Source of the DNA: Aldrovandia affinis
Lineage: Eukaryota > Chordata > Actinopteri > Notacanthiformes > Halosauridae
Assembly: GCA_029706075.1 (NCBI GenBank)
Contig: JAINUG010000015.1
Span: 1,645,715 to 1,709,714 of the forward strand
Direction: 5' to 3'
Length of the DNA stretch: 64,000 nt
The notes under the pieces were generated by a model. It was not told the origin of the DNA. It ran no database searches and worked only from the letters and a program-made list of their open reading frames with translations. Shown piece by piece: positions 50,213-62,518 of the stretch. Numbering within the stretch: position 1 is the stretch's first letter; every line of letters starts with the position of its first letter. A program made the position numbers and the translations under genes.

Positions 50213-51710
50213 CAACAGAGATGCTTTCCATCCTTCCACGAAACGCAGGAGGGATGAAAGGGTCGATCTCCATTTTGATTATTAAAACCTCCCGTGGTGG
50301 TGAAAGGCAAATTCGCAGTGAGAGAATATCAAAAGGGCTGATTTGAATAGATATAGCCCCCAGTGGAGAGAGCGAGAGCGAGAGAGAGGCGGAGCAGAGC
50401 AGCGGTGAACATGGTGAACATGCTGCAGTGGAATTGGAAAGTGCCGAATCCATGTTGGGCTTTCTTTCATGCGGAGGTGTCTGCCAGCCAGCCCCCACCC
50501 CCACCCCCACCAGCCACCTCTTTGTCCGTAAGAGCCTCGGATTATTGGTATCAGCACGGATCATTTAGCAGGGTTTAATCAGTGGCCAGTGAATAAATAT
50601 TTAACCTGCTCGTTCGCTGGCCTTCCACCCCCGGTCAGCCGTAGCCACGGTCGCCGCTCCGCGCCGCCTGTAAAGCTTCCCTGTGATTAAACCCCGCTGG
50701 AACCTTGAACCCCTGATCGCTGACAAACACACTGACCCAAATAAATGTTCCGTGCATCCTGGCAACTCGGGCCGAGTGATGAACACAGCAAATAAATGGC
50801 GAATCCCCGTGTGGGGCGCATGAGACGCGTGTAAACATGTCCTCTCTAAGGAGACAGAGCACTGAGAAATGCTGCCAAGTGGAGAGGGGTGGAGGGAGAG
50901 GGGGCAGTGGAGGCTGATCTTGTGAGGGAAGGAGAAGAGAGGCGGCAGCATCGGGAGCGTCAGCAGGGAGTGGACCCGCGGCCACGCCGACAGCAGCAGG
51001 GGACGTCTGGGGCCTCTCCCGCGGGACTTTGCGCGTGGGAAGTCCGGTCAGGGATCTCAGGGGCCTGTTTGCGTTTGATTGTGCAGGGCGGTAATCAAGG
51101 AGGGGGCAGATTGGGGGCATTATCTTTGAAAAGCAGAATCTGGGAGCCACCGGGAATTGACAAAGAGCCACGTCAATAACACGGCTGCCCTGCTTTCTGT
51201 CACCTTATCTTTGTCTCGGCCGCTCTGTCCAATCTGACCTCGGGAGGCTGGTCGCGGCAGCGCAATACAGCCCGTGCCTTGGTCCTGCGGCGGTCCATCG
51301 GGTGAAGCCATTAAGAGTCGCTCGCAGGTCTCTTTCAACATGACAGTGTTGCTGTGATCTGCTCAGCGACTACGCTCGTCTGCTTGACAGGCTGTGCCGT
51401 AAATAGCCGCAGGCCAGCAGCACACAGAATCCACGACTGCACCAGTGAGTAACGCAGGTTATCTGGTCACAACAGGTGAAGTCTCCGTTCCTCCACTAAG
51501 TCTCACTACCATAGACTAGTAATGCATCTAGAGGGGATATGAGAGCCTTCTGATTGGTGGAGGGTTCGCCCCTGCTCGTCCGGACAGGAATTGCATTACA
51601 ACGCAGCAGGTCCAGGACATTACACATGTATTTATTTATCTTCTTCCCCATTCCCCTCATACCGAACGATCTTATTTGATACGAGGGCCTGTGAGAGTGT
51701 AGTGCTGTAC

Positions 51711-51743
51711 GGGGCATTGAAGGGGGATTGGGGGGTAGGGGGG
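51711..51743 (+). other. G-quadruplex motif
   Basis: Four G-runs (GGGG, GGGGG, GGGGGG, GGGGGG) with loops of 7, 3 and 2 bases. It shares the GGGGGGTAGGGGGG core with 22222-22247. It is on the PRKCB template strand. Confidence 0.75.
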
Positions 51744-52706
51744 TGCTTGTGTGTCCTGCAGGAGCTCACCCCCTCGGCCTGCTGGGAAGGCCATGCAGCA
51801 CGCACAGCACACCAGCTGCGGTCCAAGAGGGTCTCGCCCAATGAAACGGCGGTCACCGCGGAGCCGTGGAGACAACCGTCTCTCCGCGGCTTCTGCTGAA
51901 ACATTCTAGGCACTGGATGCAAATGGCCAAACCACCTTAAAAACTGAGCCGAGCACTGCAGCGGCGTGGTGCAGCCTGGCACACTCTCCGCGCACAGCTC
52001 CACTCCAGCGCCGCCTCTGTACTCTGCCGAGGTCTCTGGCGCTGCGCGTTACAGAGGAGAACGAGCCTTCGCAGGAGTTGGATCTCGCATTTTGACCCTG
52101 CGTGGGCCTGCGCTGCTCTGCGCAGAGCCTGAGAGGAAACTTTTCCCATCCGTTCTTCAACGCGCCGAACAGTGCCCAGCGACATAGGCACAGTCCCTCT
52201 CCTACAGGAGCTGAGCGCAGGAGGGGGGGATGAGAACAGCGTTATCCCACGGGCAGGTTTCCCGGCAGGATGCGCGTTCCCAGAGGAGCCGCCGATCCCT
52301 AATCTGGAGCCGATTACAAACAATGTGGGAGACGTGGGCAGGCGGACAGGGACGGACCGACGCTGAGAAGGGAGCGGGAGGCACAGAGGGAGGGGACCCG
52401 CCATTACTCACGGGGGCGTGGGCGGAGGGGCGCGATATCACAGCCAGGTCACGTCGCCATTCCTTCGCGCTCCGCTTTCTTGCAAACACTCAGAATCTCA
52501 ATCAGAAGGAACTCTGTTCCAGTGCCTTGCCATCTGTGCAACAGCAAGACCCCCCCACCCCTACCCCCCCAATTTCCTTTGTATGTTGTTTTCATGTCTG
52601 GGGGGATGTAGCCTGGTTACGTTTTCGTAGCGATGCCTGTTGAGTGTTGTGTGAGATGCCCCTGCTGCAGCGTTTCAGACTCGGGGGAAGCGGGCGTTTT
52701 ACTCAC

Positions 52707-52789
52707 GTCCGACGCAGGGCCCTTGTCCGCGCCGGGACAGGAGAAGGTGACGAATTCATGGCAGCGCTTGTGCACCACGAAGCAGCAGA
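52707..52789 (-). CDS. prkcb: PRKCB exon 3: second half of the C1A zinc finger
   Basis: This 83-nt exon has the acceptor CCGCAG and the donor GTGAGT. Two bases complete a split Val codon, then 27 codons read [17 protein letters not shown] followed by [10 protein letters not shown]. It supplies the last part of the first C1 (diacylglycerol/phorbol-ester-binding) finger: a Cys of the second CX2C pair, then CX4HX2CX7C, all zinc ligands intact. KGPASD is the beta form; alpha has a different residue pair there. The acceptor is preceded on the sense strand by a long CT-rich polypyrimidine tract (52790-52820). The preceding 32-nt exon, which encodes the WGFGKQGFQ stretch, was not found up to 64000, so intron 2 exceeds 11 kb. 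Intron 3, which follows, is 15,386 bp. Confidence 0.96.
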
Positions 52790-53615
52790 CTGCGGAGAGA
52801 GAAAGGGAAGAGAGGAGAGGCGCACATTAATCAATGCCAGCACATCATCCGGATCAGTGCGCCCCCTGCACAAGGAGAGCCATCTCGCCCAACCACCGCC
52901 AACGACGGGGACAAATCAGTCTGGACCAAATAATAACAGCAATTATCCGGACTGACAGTGCCGAATCCCATTCACACAAAGTCTGAAATCTGGGAAAGCT
53001 ATTAGAGGACACGCACCATGGCAAAGGAGCCGGGTGCCCAGGGGTAAGATTGCGATCAACGCAGAAACAACATGATGCAAAACCTTTCCCTCGTTGTTTT
53101 CCCCTCCATTTCAAGTCAACGGGTCACTTGTTCTGCGATGCCGCAGGTCGTGCACAAGGGTGGGCTTTATCTCGAGCACATGGAATCCAATCAGTCAGAT
53201 ATGATCAAACAGAAAATGCAGTAGTGGTGCTTTAAAAATTCATACATAACGAACAGACGGCTATGCAAATTCTGTTCATCTGCAGCGTCCGACAAAACAA
53301 TGCCCGCCCTGTTTCTGTAACGCAGAGAATAACCTGCCATGCGGAAAGACGCTACTGTACGGATTCTGCAGGAATCTGCAAGTCAATAGGATTAATGACG
53401 AAATCAACACATCCCACTCCGGATTAAAGCGTCTCCACGGACACAGATGGAAACCTCCACAGAATAATAGCCGGGAGTCTGCGCGCTTGCCCTCTGCAGG
53501 CTCAGCACCTGCAGTGCTACTGCTGCTGCCCACCAACGCGGTCTCCACACCCACGCAGCACCGCCCACATGCAGCGCACGATACCACGCCACACACGGCA
53601 CTGCACAGCCGAGAG

Positions 53616-53730
53616 ACAGACAGACAGACAGAGAGAGAGAGAGAGAGAGGAGGGAGAGAGGGAGGGAGGGTTGAGGTACTGTTGAGGGAAAGAGGACAGA
53701 AGGGAGAGAGAAAGAGAGAGTGAAACAGGA
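53616..53730. repeat. (GA)n-rich tract
   Basis: CAGACAGA, GAGAGA and GGGAGGGA blocks; a simple repeat of mixed purity. Confidence 0.9.
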
Positions 53731-54940
53731 AAAGACATCTAAAAGGGAACATGGGACAGAACGGTAGATGAAAAGGCTTTTACCGAGGCCAAATCGGTTT
53801 TCTTTTCACTCGCAGAAGATGGCGATTCTTAAACAAATCGTGTTATCGAGGCTGAGTGAGCAATCATTAACGTTAAAAAATTCAGACCCCCAAACATAAC
53901 AGTCCACCCTTTGATCTTTAATTTCAGCTTTTGGAGGCTGAACAAAACAAAACGTAGCTGTGCACAGGCATCATGCGGCAACGATGTGTAGCCGAACATG
54001 AGCGTAGATTACGTAATGCGTAACACCAGGCAATTTATTTAATGCAGGTCGCACCAATTGATATGCATGATATGTTGGCAGCCTTCACCTGACAGAGCAG
54101 TCAGACTTGTCAGCAGTTCTTTTGTCTTCAAGAGAATTACAGTCTCAATGCAGTGTGGTTTCCAAGAAACACTGCACGTTCTTTAATCTGACGAAAGGAG
54201 AGAGGCCTTTTACTGCAAGTTAGACACCACTGGCGTGGAGTGTCCAGCTGTGTACCCTCATCTTGGCCAGGTCTGCCAGAAAATGATTAAATAAAAAAAT
54301 AAAAAAAATAAAAAATAAAAAGTGTCATTCCCTGCTCTGCTTTCAGCTAATTCTCCAGAACACCTCCTGTATATTTCTGACAACCGTGGAAGCTATTAAC
54401 CCATTCAGAAGCAATTATTCTACACAACCTCTTAAAACCTGAGGGTTTTCTGGAAAAATTTCAAAAAAAAGCCGACACCAACGTGCACTTCATTTCCCCA
54501 CGTCTATTTCAGCGAATCACAGCGCATTTCATTAATCGCAAAATCGAAGCGACCTAAACGTCACTCCAGGTCTTAATGGGTTAAGAGCTTCTCTTACACC
54601 TCGCCGCTGTGCAATTGTGGCTTATCTCGTGACCTTAAATGACAGGCCTAGTGCCCTCTGCTGAATTGTTAATTCGCTGTTCAGTGCGCTCTAGTGTGAG
54701 AGTCTAACACGCACTGATTAAATAATCTTTTCCGGTCTCAAATCAGAGCAAGTGATCTTGCAATATATTTCGACATAGCCTCGCTGTGCATTTCCGACCA
54801 ATGAGGCTCCACGGCTCTCTGCCGGAACATCGTAGAGCCACGTAGAGCCACCCGTAGAGCCACCACCAAGAGCTGACCACGCAGCCAATGGCCTCAAACA
54901 GGGCTCATTCCGGGTGACATTGTTGCGGCAGGTTCAGATG

Positions 54941-54979
54941 TTTGTGCAAGACATTTGTGCAAGACATTTGTGCAAGACA
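54941..54979. repeat. 13-bp tandem repeat, three copies
   Basis: TTTGTGCAAGACA occurs three times in succession without mismatch. A smaller GTAGAGCCAC repeat lies just before it near 54830-54862. Confidence 0.95.
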
Positions 54980-57900
54980 TTTTGTAGCGTGTAGTCTGAC
55001 GTCACAATATTTTTCCACCTACCCAAGGTTTCTTTTGGCCCTTTTCACTTATGCCAGGGCGTTACAGCCTTTTCAAAGCCATTGTGCCAGCGGTATTGGA
55101 GGCCCTTGAGGTTGAGAAGGTGGTTAAGTCCAATTTTTCCATTTTAAAGTAATATTTGTGCCTAATTTGTGAGAGTCCAAGGCCAACACTGATACGGGAC
55201 ATTATCAGACATTCAGAGCCGCAACAAAGCCACTTTAATTTCCTGACCTTGAGTCTGACGCACTTTACCTTATCGCCGTAACCGAGGGGACAACTCGCTC
55301 CTCAAAAGTACCTCAAGGCCCAACTCCAAAAGCTCTCCGGGGCTGTGCAGTGGTTATGCACTGCGGATTGCTTCAGGTGCTTGCACAGAAACACGGCAGG
55401 GCCACAAATCAGATCCCAGCATCACTCAGCTCCACGGGAAAACCGCACGCACACACTCCCTCGTTCACCTATCCTGCCCAATTCCTGTCGCATTCATTCT
55501 GGGTATATCCCAGAAGGCCGTGGCCATGTACACATTCGGGAAAGAGACTGAGCTTTGAAATTAAGCGCGACTTAAATCACAAACGCACCATTTCCGCTTT
55601 CAAAAAGAGCTGAGCACACACTCTGTCTATGTAAGGAATGTGGCTACACACCACACCGCCTTTTGAGGTAATTGAATGCAGGCATTACGTGTGGCTCTGC
55701 GAGTGGTCCCGGGTCTTATTAATTTAATTAAAGTGGCTGCTTGTTGGTGTCTAATCTGCGGCGCGATTCATTTTTCCTTCACGCTCGCGAAGCGCAACAC
55801 AAACTAAAAAACTGGTGGCGGTGGCCGCAGGGGGGCTCAACTTCATCTAAACTCCTTTATCATTCTCATTAATTGAGGCCTAGGCAGGTCCAATGGAAAA
55901 CTCCCCAGCTGTCCTGTCAACGGCGACACGACGTTCAGTCAACGTTCCACCTCCGGTCGAATAACTCACATCGTCGGTAGCGGCGACCGACGAAGGCGAG
56001 CAAGCGAGAGAGTGGCGAGATGAGAGCGCTGCAGCAGGGACCGACGTCGCGCCCGCGCCGGGCCGCTTCGGAGAGCGGAAACAGGCCTGGCGCCGTAGCG
56101 AACGGGGCACGGGGCGGTAGCGCAGCAGGCTAAGAGGCGACGGGATGGGTCTCTCTCTCAAAAAGGTCAGGGAGAGAGGGGCGAGGCCCGCGCTGCAGCC
56201 GGATCGCAGCGGGACGGCTCTCCCTCTTCATTATTAACCGCTCCATTAAATATGCATGCGTTTAACAGCTCACCGGCTGCCGGCGGAGCCTCTGGCAGCT
56301 CCACGGGGGCAGCGAGCACAGAGTGTCTGCGGGAATCAGCTGCAATGACTCATCCCAACATGGCCTCTCACATTCAATTTTAAAAATCCCCACTCTCGGC
56401 AAAAACGGACGCCCATTCCTGCAAACGCCTATTGTTTCCCAGTTGGCGAGACAGACGCATAACCGTTGCAAAACGCTTTAAGCTTTTTTTTTTTTTTTTA
56501 TATTGGTGGGGAAGCAGAGAGTCGCAAAGTTATCGGTGGCTTTGAGAATGGCTGGCGGAATTAGGCCGAGGCGAGAAATCAATTTCGAATCAAACGGGAC
56601 AGCGTTGTTCATCGAACAAACGGCGGAGCGCCAGAGCTCTTGGGAATGGGAAAAAAAGGTTGGAGGTGGAAAATGAGTCTCCCTGGTGCTCAAGGGCAAC
56701 AAACACAGCTGCCGGGCTGATCCTGAGAACGAGGTTGACTAAAGAAAGTCTCCTGCGCAGTCACTAAAGGAAAATATTTGCCTGTGCAACCTTGGTTCTA
56801 AAACAGCAAGGGACAAAGGATGAAAAGTATTTCGTTGATACAGTACGTCAGTCTGACAGTATATCAATCCGGAAATGTCAACCTATAAACATGCCAACAA
56901 AACATTAATAATTGTAATATTGCGGACAGTTTTTTTTTTTTTTGTAAATTAAAGATGAAAGGTATTCATAATGTAAACCACCCAGTTGAGAAACATAAAC
57001 AGCTCATTTATAAACGTGACAAAACCTCTGCTTTGTATCCCATCTGTGCCATGTACAGGACAGCATTATTACACCAGATGGATTAAAACTGCTTCTAGAA
57101 AATGCCGGACATGCCAGTGTAGGTGATGACACATCTTTCATTACAGATAAAAATATGAAAGATAAAAGAGAGACTGGGAAGAAGAATTACAAAAATGAAA
57201 ATTTTGGACGATGAACGGGGTTATGTCAAGAACAAACATTTGAAGCTAAATCAAATGCGTGCTGTATGGTAATTATATTTAATTAGGCTTACTTGAACAT
57301 AGAAAAAGGGAACATTGTACAGAAACAGAGATATAGGTAATACCATCTAGTAATTATATTTGCAATGTAGAGGGGAGTTTAGCCAAGAATATGGCCTAGA
57401 CCATGAATTCAGGAATCGCTCCAGATTTAATAGTCTGGCATTGTACTAAATCTTGCAATTATCATCCATTAAACCGACTCCATTTTTAGAATGCAAAGCA
57501 GACCCCTGTCATTGGGTATTGCAATGCATCGTATGTATACAGTCTACAGCCTCTCTATAGAAGCTCTGCTCTTTCACAGCCCTGTGTGAAAACACATTTA
57601 ACTAAAAAGGGGTCCATTTAATGCAACTGCAATATACTTTATCCTTCGGTTTGAGTAACTGAAACAAATGTAACTTAATTTATTGTCATCATCTTACACA
57701 ATGTGTTTGTTAAGTTCAGTGGCTGCCATACAAAAAGTATTGTACTGCCGCAAAAGTCGTATAAATTGTAAGAAATGTGCTTACATTTGTTAAGTCAAAG
57801 TCAAATACTGCGGTTAAATTTTATAGTGGCTAAAGATGAGAAAGAAAGTGCACGCTCATACTCAGCAACTGAGCTTGAGAAAAACTAATATTATACTCTG

Positions 57901-59214
57901 ATTAAGATACAAAGTTTCCAGCAAGCATTGCTGAATGATCAGCAAAGGAAAGGAAACTGCACTCATATTGGGAAGAATTTGCAAGGCGGAACCTTGAGAC
58001 CCCAGGGCTGAGACCTGTATCCCAAATTATTCAATGAATCAATTAAAGTGCATGTTCCTGAATTGATTTCCATGTCTAACTCATGTCTAATTCCCTGAGC
58101 TTGGTTTTTGAGTGTGTGTTGCATTGAGGAGAGCTTGCAAAAATAGATGAGAATTTATGGCCAATATTCCTTTACTGACCCTTCTTACAACCTGAAGCAG
58201 CGATTAGAAGCAGTCTGGATGTAGACAGCTTGTTTACCACATCTCATTTCAGTGCATAGCTGGGTCTGAAGTTGGCTTCCCACTGGAGAGAAGGCTGGGC
58301 CTTCATCATTCACTCCACTGAAATAAGGGCCAGCACCTGACCCCATTTCACTGCTGGAATTTTTCAAATCGTCAGGAATTGATGTGTTTATGGCACCGAT
58401 ACGCTCCGATAATTTATGTATGTATACTATATATATATATAAACACAACTGATTTGGGTGTACTGTCTGTTCAAGTTATATGATGTTTATTTATTTGAGC
58501 GTTCAGGTTGAAAGGCATCAGTCGAGCTCTAATAATAAACAAAATCCTACATTTCATTGTCAGTGAGAGATTGTTGAGAGTTGACACGTCAAGCTGTCCA
58601 GCTCATATCTTGTAACTGGCATCTTTGTGCGGCTGCAGGGAATGAGGTGTTGTAGTTGTATGAATAAAAAGAAGACAATGGGAAGAAACTAGAGACACTT
58701 TTTAGCTATAAAGCGATCTGCTATGTCAGTGAAAAGATTTACTGTAGCCATTTAATGCATCTGCTCTTACAGATAAATGCTTTATGTGGTAAAAAATTGA
58801 CACTTTTTTCATTACAAAACGTAATGTAAATGTTTGCGATGAGTTACTCTATACTGCTGGATTTGTCCAGCAGTATCAATATTTTAAGTCAATATTTTAA
58901 GTACTACGTCTTAATATATGATTTTGCACACACATGCATTACAACTGTAGTGTCTGCTCCTTCAGTCGCTGAATGTACACAGTACATATTTAATCATATT
59001 ATCCAGATATTGGGAAATGGGTCCTGCATGTACAGTACTCCTCTGCTTATGATGGACAGGCTGTAGCATAACCAAATGGTTAAGCTCGCATGTCAAAAAT
59101 ACAAGAAAAAAAAGGGACTTATGGCAAATGATAACAAACAGTTGAAATGTGTTTTTAGTGCAAAACGCACAGAGAGACAAATGTGTAACAGTGGAGATAA
59201 AATTGTTAAAGCTG

Positions 59215-59480
59215 ACCAGAAATGGCGATTCAAGTACCCTTCCGGATGAGCCGTTAAAGTAAGGTGCTGACCCACGGTGACAGGCACTTTGCATCTCTCT
59301 CCATCACAAAGGGGCTGTGCACTCCCTGGTGTCCTGGGCAAATTGCTAATCAGGTGATCCCAATCTGGACATGTAATTAACCACCCTCCTCCCCTCCGTC
59401 TAATTGCCTGAACATTTCCCTCCCAGGTGGGTGCTACACGTCGGTGGCAAACGCACGTCTCCTTCGACAGCTACGAAAGG
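59215..59480 (+). repeat. Dispersed teleost repeat (probable retroelement 3' part)
   Basis: Phrases GATGAGCCGTTAAAGTAAGG, GTGTCCTGGGCAAATTGC and CTCCCAGGTGGGTGCTACAC match a very common fish repeat I recognise by its wording. No tRNA-like head was identified in this copy. Confidence 0.6.
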
Positions 59481-61419
59481 TTCTGTATGAATGCGGTTCA
59501 TTATCACTATTATTTAGAGAGAGCCGCTGAACTGTACCATGTGATGACGCAATCAAGGAAACACAATTTGCAGCAATCTTCCTCTCTAATGTGATACCCT
59601 GTCTGTGCTGTCCTTTCTGCCTCTCCAGTTTGAGGGCTGACGTGGAAGCTTGCCGAGCTGCTTCTTTCACTTTTTTTTTTTGTGTGTGCCACAGTCACTT
59701 TCAGCTCTCCACCCTGCTTGCAGCTCTGTAATGAGCACTCGCCCAGCTGACAGCATGGGGCTGGCTTTTAAAACCAGCCTTTATAAGTGACATTTCAATC
59801 TGGCATAATAGTCTTCTTTGTGCGTATTTGAAGATGACTCATCATTTTTTTTTTTGGGGGTAGAAGAGTGAAAATGTGCATGATTTCCGAATTGAAAACA
59901 AATATGAAATAATACATAGAGAAGTAGTAGAACAGTAGGAAGAAACCTGCCATGCGCACACACGCATGCACACAGGGCACGAAATGCGCTGACGAGAGAA
60001 AACACAAAAAGATAACTTAAGGAAGTACATCTTATCCTGCGATGCCAATTTTCCCTTGGTCAGCAGAACTTTCTCGTATAAATAGCCACCACAAGTGAAA
60101 GAATTTGTGCAAGGGAAAGCCTCGATCACTGGATGGGCCGCTACTTCTGTCACCCGAAAGCAGGCAGCTTACGTCTCAAGGACATGGGAAAGAGGTTCCG
60201 TCTCCAGATTCCACTCCCATGTCAAGCAGAGCTCGGGACCGCGACGGCACCTGACGGTCACTCACCTGTCACGGCAGACGGATGGCCGCAGAGAGAGAGA
60301 GGAGCGCGGCACTGCATCACAATAATCGGCCCTCATCAATCAACGGGCCATCGGGAACATCAGAAACATTTAAAGGGGTCCGAGAGAGCAGACATCAAAG
60401 TTGTCCCCCCCGCACAGGATCGAGCACCTGTGCGCCCCCGACCCTTTGCGGCCAACGTGAGCCCGACGGGATGGCGCTCGGCACACTCTGTTTAATTTGC
60501 TTCGGGGAGCAAGTGGTGACATTCTCATCTGAGCCGGTGTTGTTTATCCATCGGTCTGCGGTTCAGAATTCGATGACCTTTCGGACGCCAGAGCAAATGA
60601 GCCAAAATAGAAATGCAGTGAACCACCGAAAGCCTTGATAAACTTATTCCCAGCCCATTCTCGACAAAACATATTTGCACCGTACACAATCAAAGTTACA
60701 TTTAGGTAGGTACATGAAGGTATGTTTACACAAAGGTACATTTATGATGGTCGGAAGCTTTGGCTTTAATGTTGCTTTTGATGTCCTTTTGATGAGCACG
60801 CTGTCTGGAAGTCTATGGAGGGGCAAGACTAGTACTCAGTAGAATAAATAGCCATGTCACTGGGTGAGCAAATAGCTGTGGGTGAACAAATAGCAAACAG
60901 CCAACTTTGGAGTTGGTTTGATTTTTGCCATTCGTTTAGATGAATTCACTCTTCAAAATGTGTGTGGTATGATGACAGAGAGTAGAACATTTTAATGAGG
61001 GGAAGCACTTCTGAACCGCTTACAGCTTTTCCAACCTACTTTATCTACAATGACTGAAAGTGGGAAGGTTGATCGTTTTAAAGGTCTGGGGTATGTGTGA
61101 AACCATAGCAACACATTCATTCTCTGAACTGCTCGAACAAGGCTCTCCCCCCCTCCGTGTTATTAAAAAGACAAGCCGTAGACTCCATATTTTGATAAAA
61201 CAGCCAGAACAGTGGCGATGATAAAAGATTTACAACATAAACTCTGGCAATGCCGCATGTGACTGAACCACGCAGACAAAACACAAGCCTCCGAAACGGA
61301 AGGAGGAAAATAAAGGGGCTCTCGCAGCATTCGCGAGCACCACCACTCACAATCCAGCACTGCTTGTTCTTTTTTTCACATAGTACACAACAAATGACAG
61401 CACACAACATGAAATAACT

Positions 61420-61456
61420 AGACAAAAAAAAAGAAAAAAAGAAAAAAAAAAAGGAA
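61420..61456. repeat. A-rich tract
   Basis: A runs interrupted by single G or GG. No retrocopy was recognised next to it. Confidence 0.85.
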
Positions 61457-62488
61457 AAACAATAACAGCAACAAAACAATTTGGTGGCCTATAAACCCAT
61501 TCTCCTTTCTCTTTTGCCTTGGCTGGTAGCCACTCAGTTTCTAGGAAGGCTGAAAATTGTTTGGCCGCTTGGTTTCTAGACAACTGGGGGATACTTTGGC
61601 ATTCCTATCCCTTCCCCTTTCAATCCAGAAAATGATCCCATATCTTGCCAACCTCTCCTCTTTTCCCATCCCTTCTAGCAAGCATTTGTTCAAAGGAGGC
61701 TGCTTCAACCATCAAATGTAACCATTTTTAGCACTGCCTGTTCTGAGATAACCACAGAACCCATTGCCAAAACAGTACCAGTGAGTTCCATTGAATGTGA
61801 GGGTTTTCGCAGAATCATGCATCGAATCCTCATTCAGTCCAAATGTGTCTAATATTTGTAGGGTGAGGTCCATCCGGTTTCTTTTGGCACAAGCGTTTTC
61901 AACAGACTGTCCCCTCAAGCAGATATACTCACATTCTCCGAGCTTGCAATACAAACTGAGCAAGGGGATGTTCTGCATTCAGCTTTAGCTAGAATTTGCC
62001 ATAGAATATTGCATAATATTGCCCAACTCAACTTAAAATGGCATGGCACTTTTTTACTTCATAGTTTTTTTATTTGCTAATAACAGGTCAAGCTAGCACT
62101 GATTTTGTCCAACTGTGAATAACTTTTGCTGCAATGCAGAGATGTTAAGTCTCCAAGGGGCGTTACCTTCAGGCATGATTGTACATAGGTTAACCATTTC
62201 ATATCACACTGTTAGTCAGTTTTTATGAAGAGAATTCATGTTCTTTCTTTGTTAGACATCACTTTGAACCTTTACCCCTCACCACAAGTGTCTCACATTT
62301 TACATTTGGCATATTGCATTTAAACAAGCAAAAATCTGTCATTGATATTCAACATTTAATGTTAAATGTAAAATGTAAGATGTAAGATGAGGAAATACAA
62401 ATATTTGTAAATAATGTAAACATATTCCTGGAAGCACATTCGTACAATAATTGAGAAAAGATGTATTGAAATGTTGCCATTTTAACTG

Positions 62489-62518
62489 TAATGTTGCCAT
62501 ATTAATATGGCAACATTA
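62489..62518. repeat. 30-bp perfect palindrome
   Basis: TAATGTTGCCATATT followed directly by its reverse complement, with no spacer. The half ATGTTGCCAT also occurs at 62471-62480. Confidence 0.97.

Larger units (their letters stand above)
37321..52706 (-). other. prkcb: PRKCB intron 3
   Basis: This is a 15,386-bp intron between the C1A and C1B exons. It contains a G14 run (38716-38729), an L2/SINE tail (39562-39617), a long inverted duplication (39702-40006), a GT array (41190-41385), a G-rich block (43330-43410), a tandem duplication (45241-45481), a CA/TA/TG tract (45818-45935), a SINE (49513-49880) and small tandem repeats. GC- and CpG-rich segments lie near 44370-44930, 50890-51320 and 51800-52480. 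The stretches 37321-38700, 40010-41180, 41390-43040, 43420-44360, 45940-49500 and 50215-51700 show no recognisable element. Confidence 0.85.

Noticed and set aside
50028-50564. 178-codon minus-strand frame
   Set aside because: It spans a tandem repeat and GA-rich sequence with no recognised domain.
50635-51171. 178-codon minus-strand frame in GC-rich sequence
   Set aside because: Long frames are expected in GC-rich DNA; the codons are Pro/Ala/Ser-rich with no domain.
59829-59845. Poly-T run as a retrocopy tail
   Set aside because: No gene-like or SINE-like body lies next to it.
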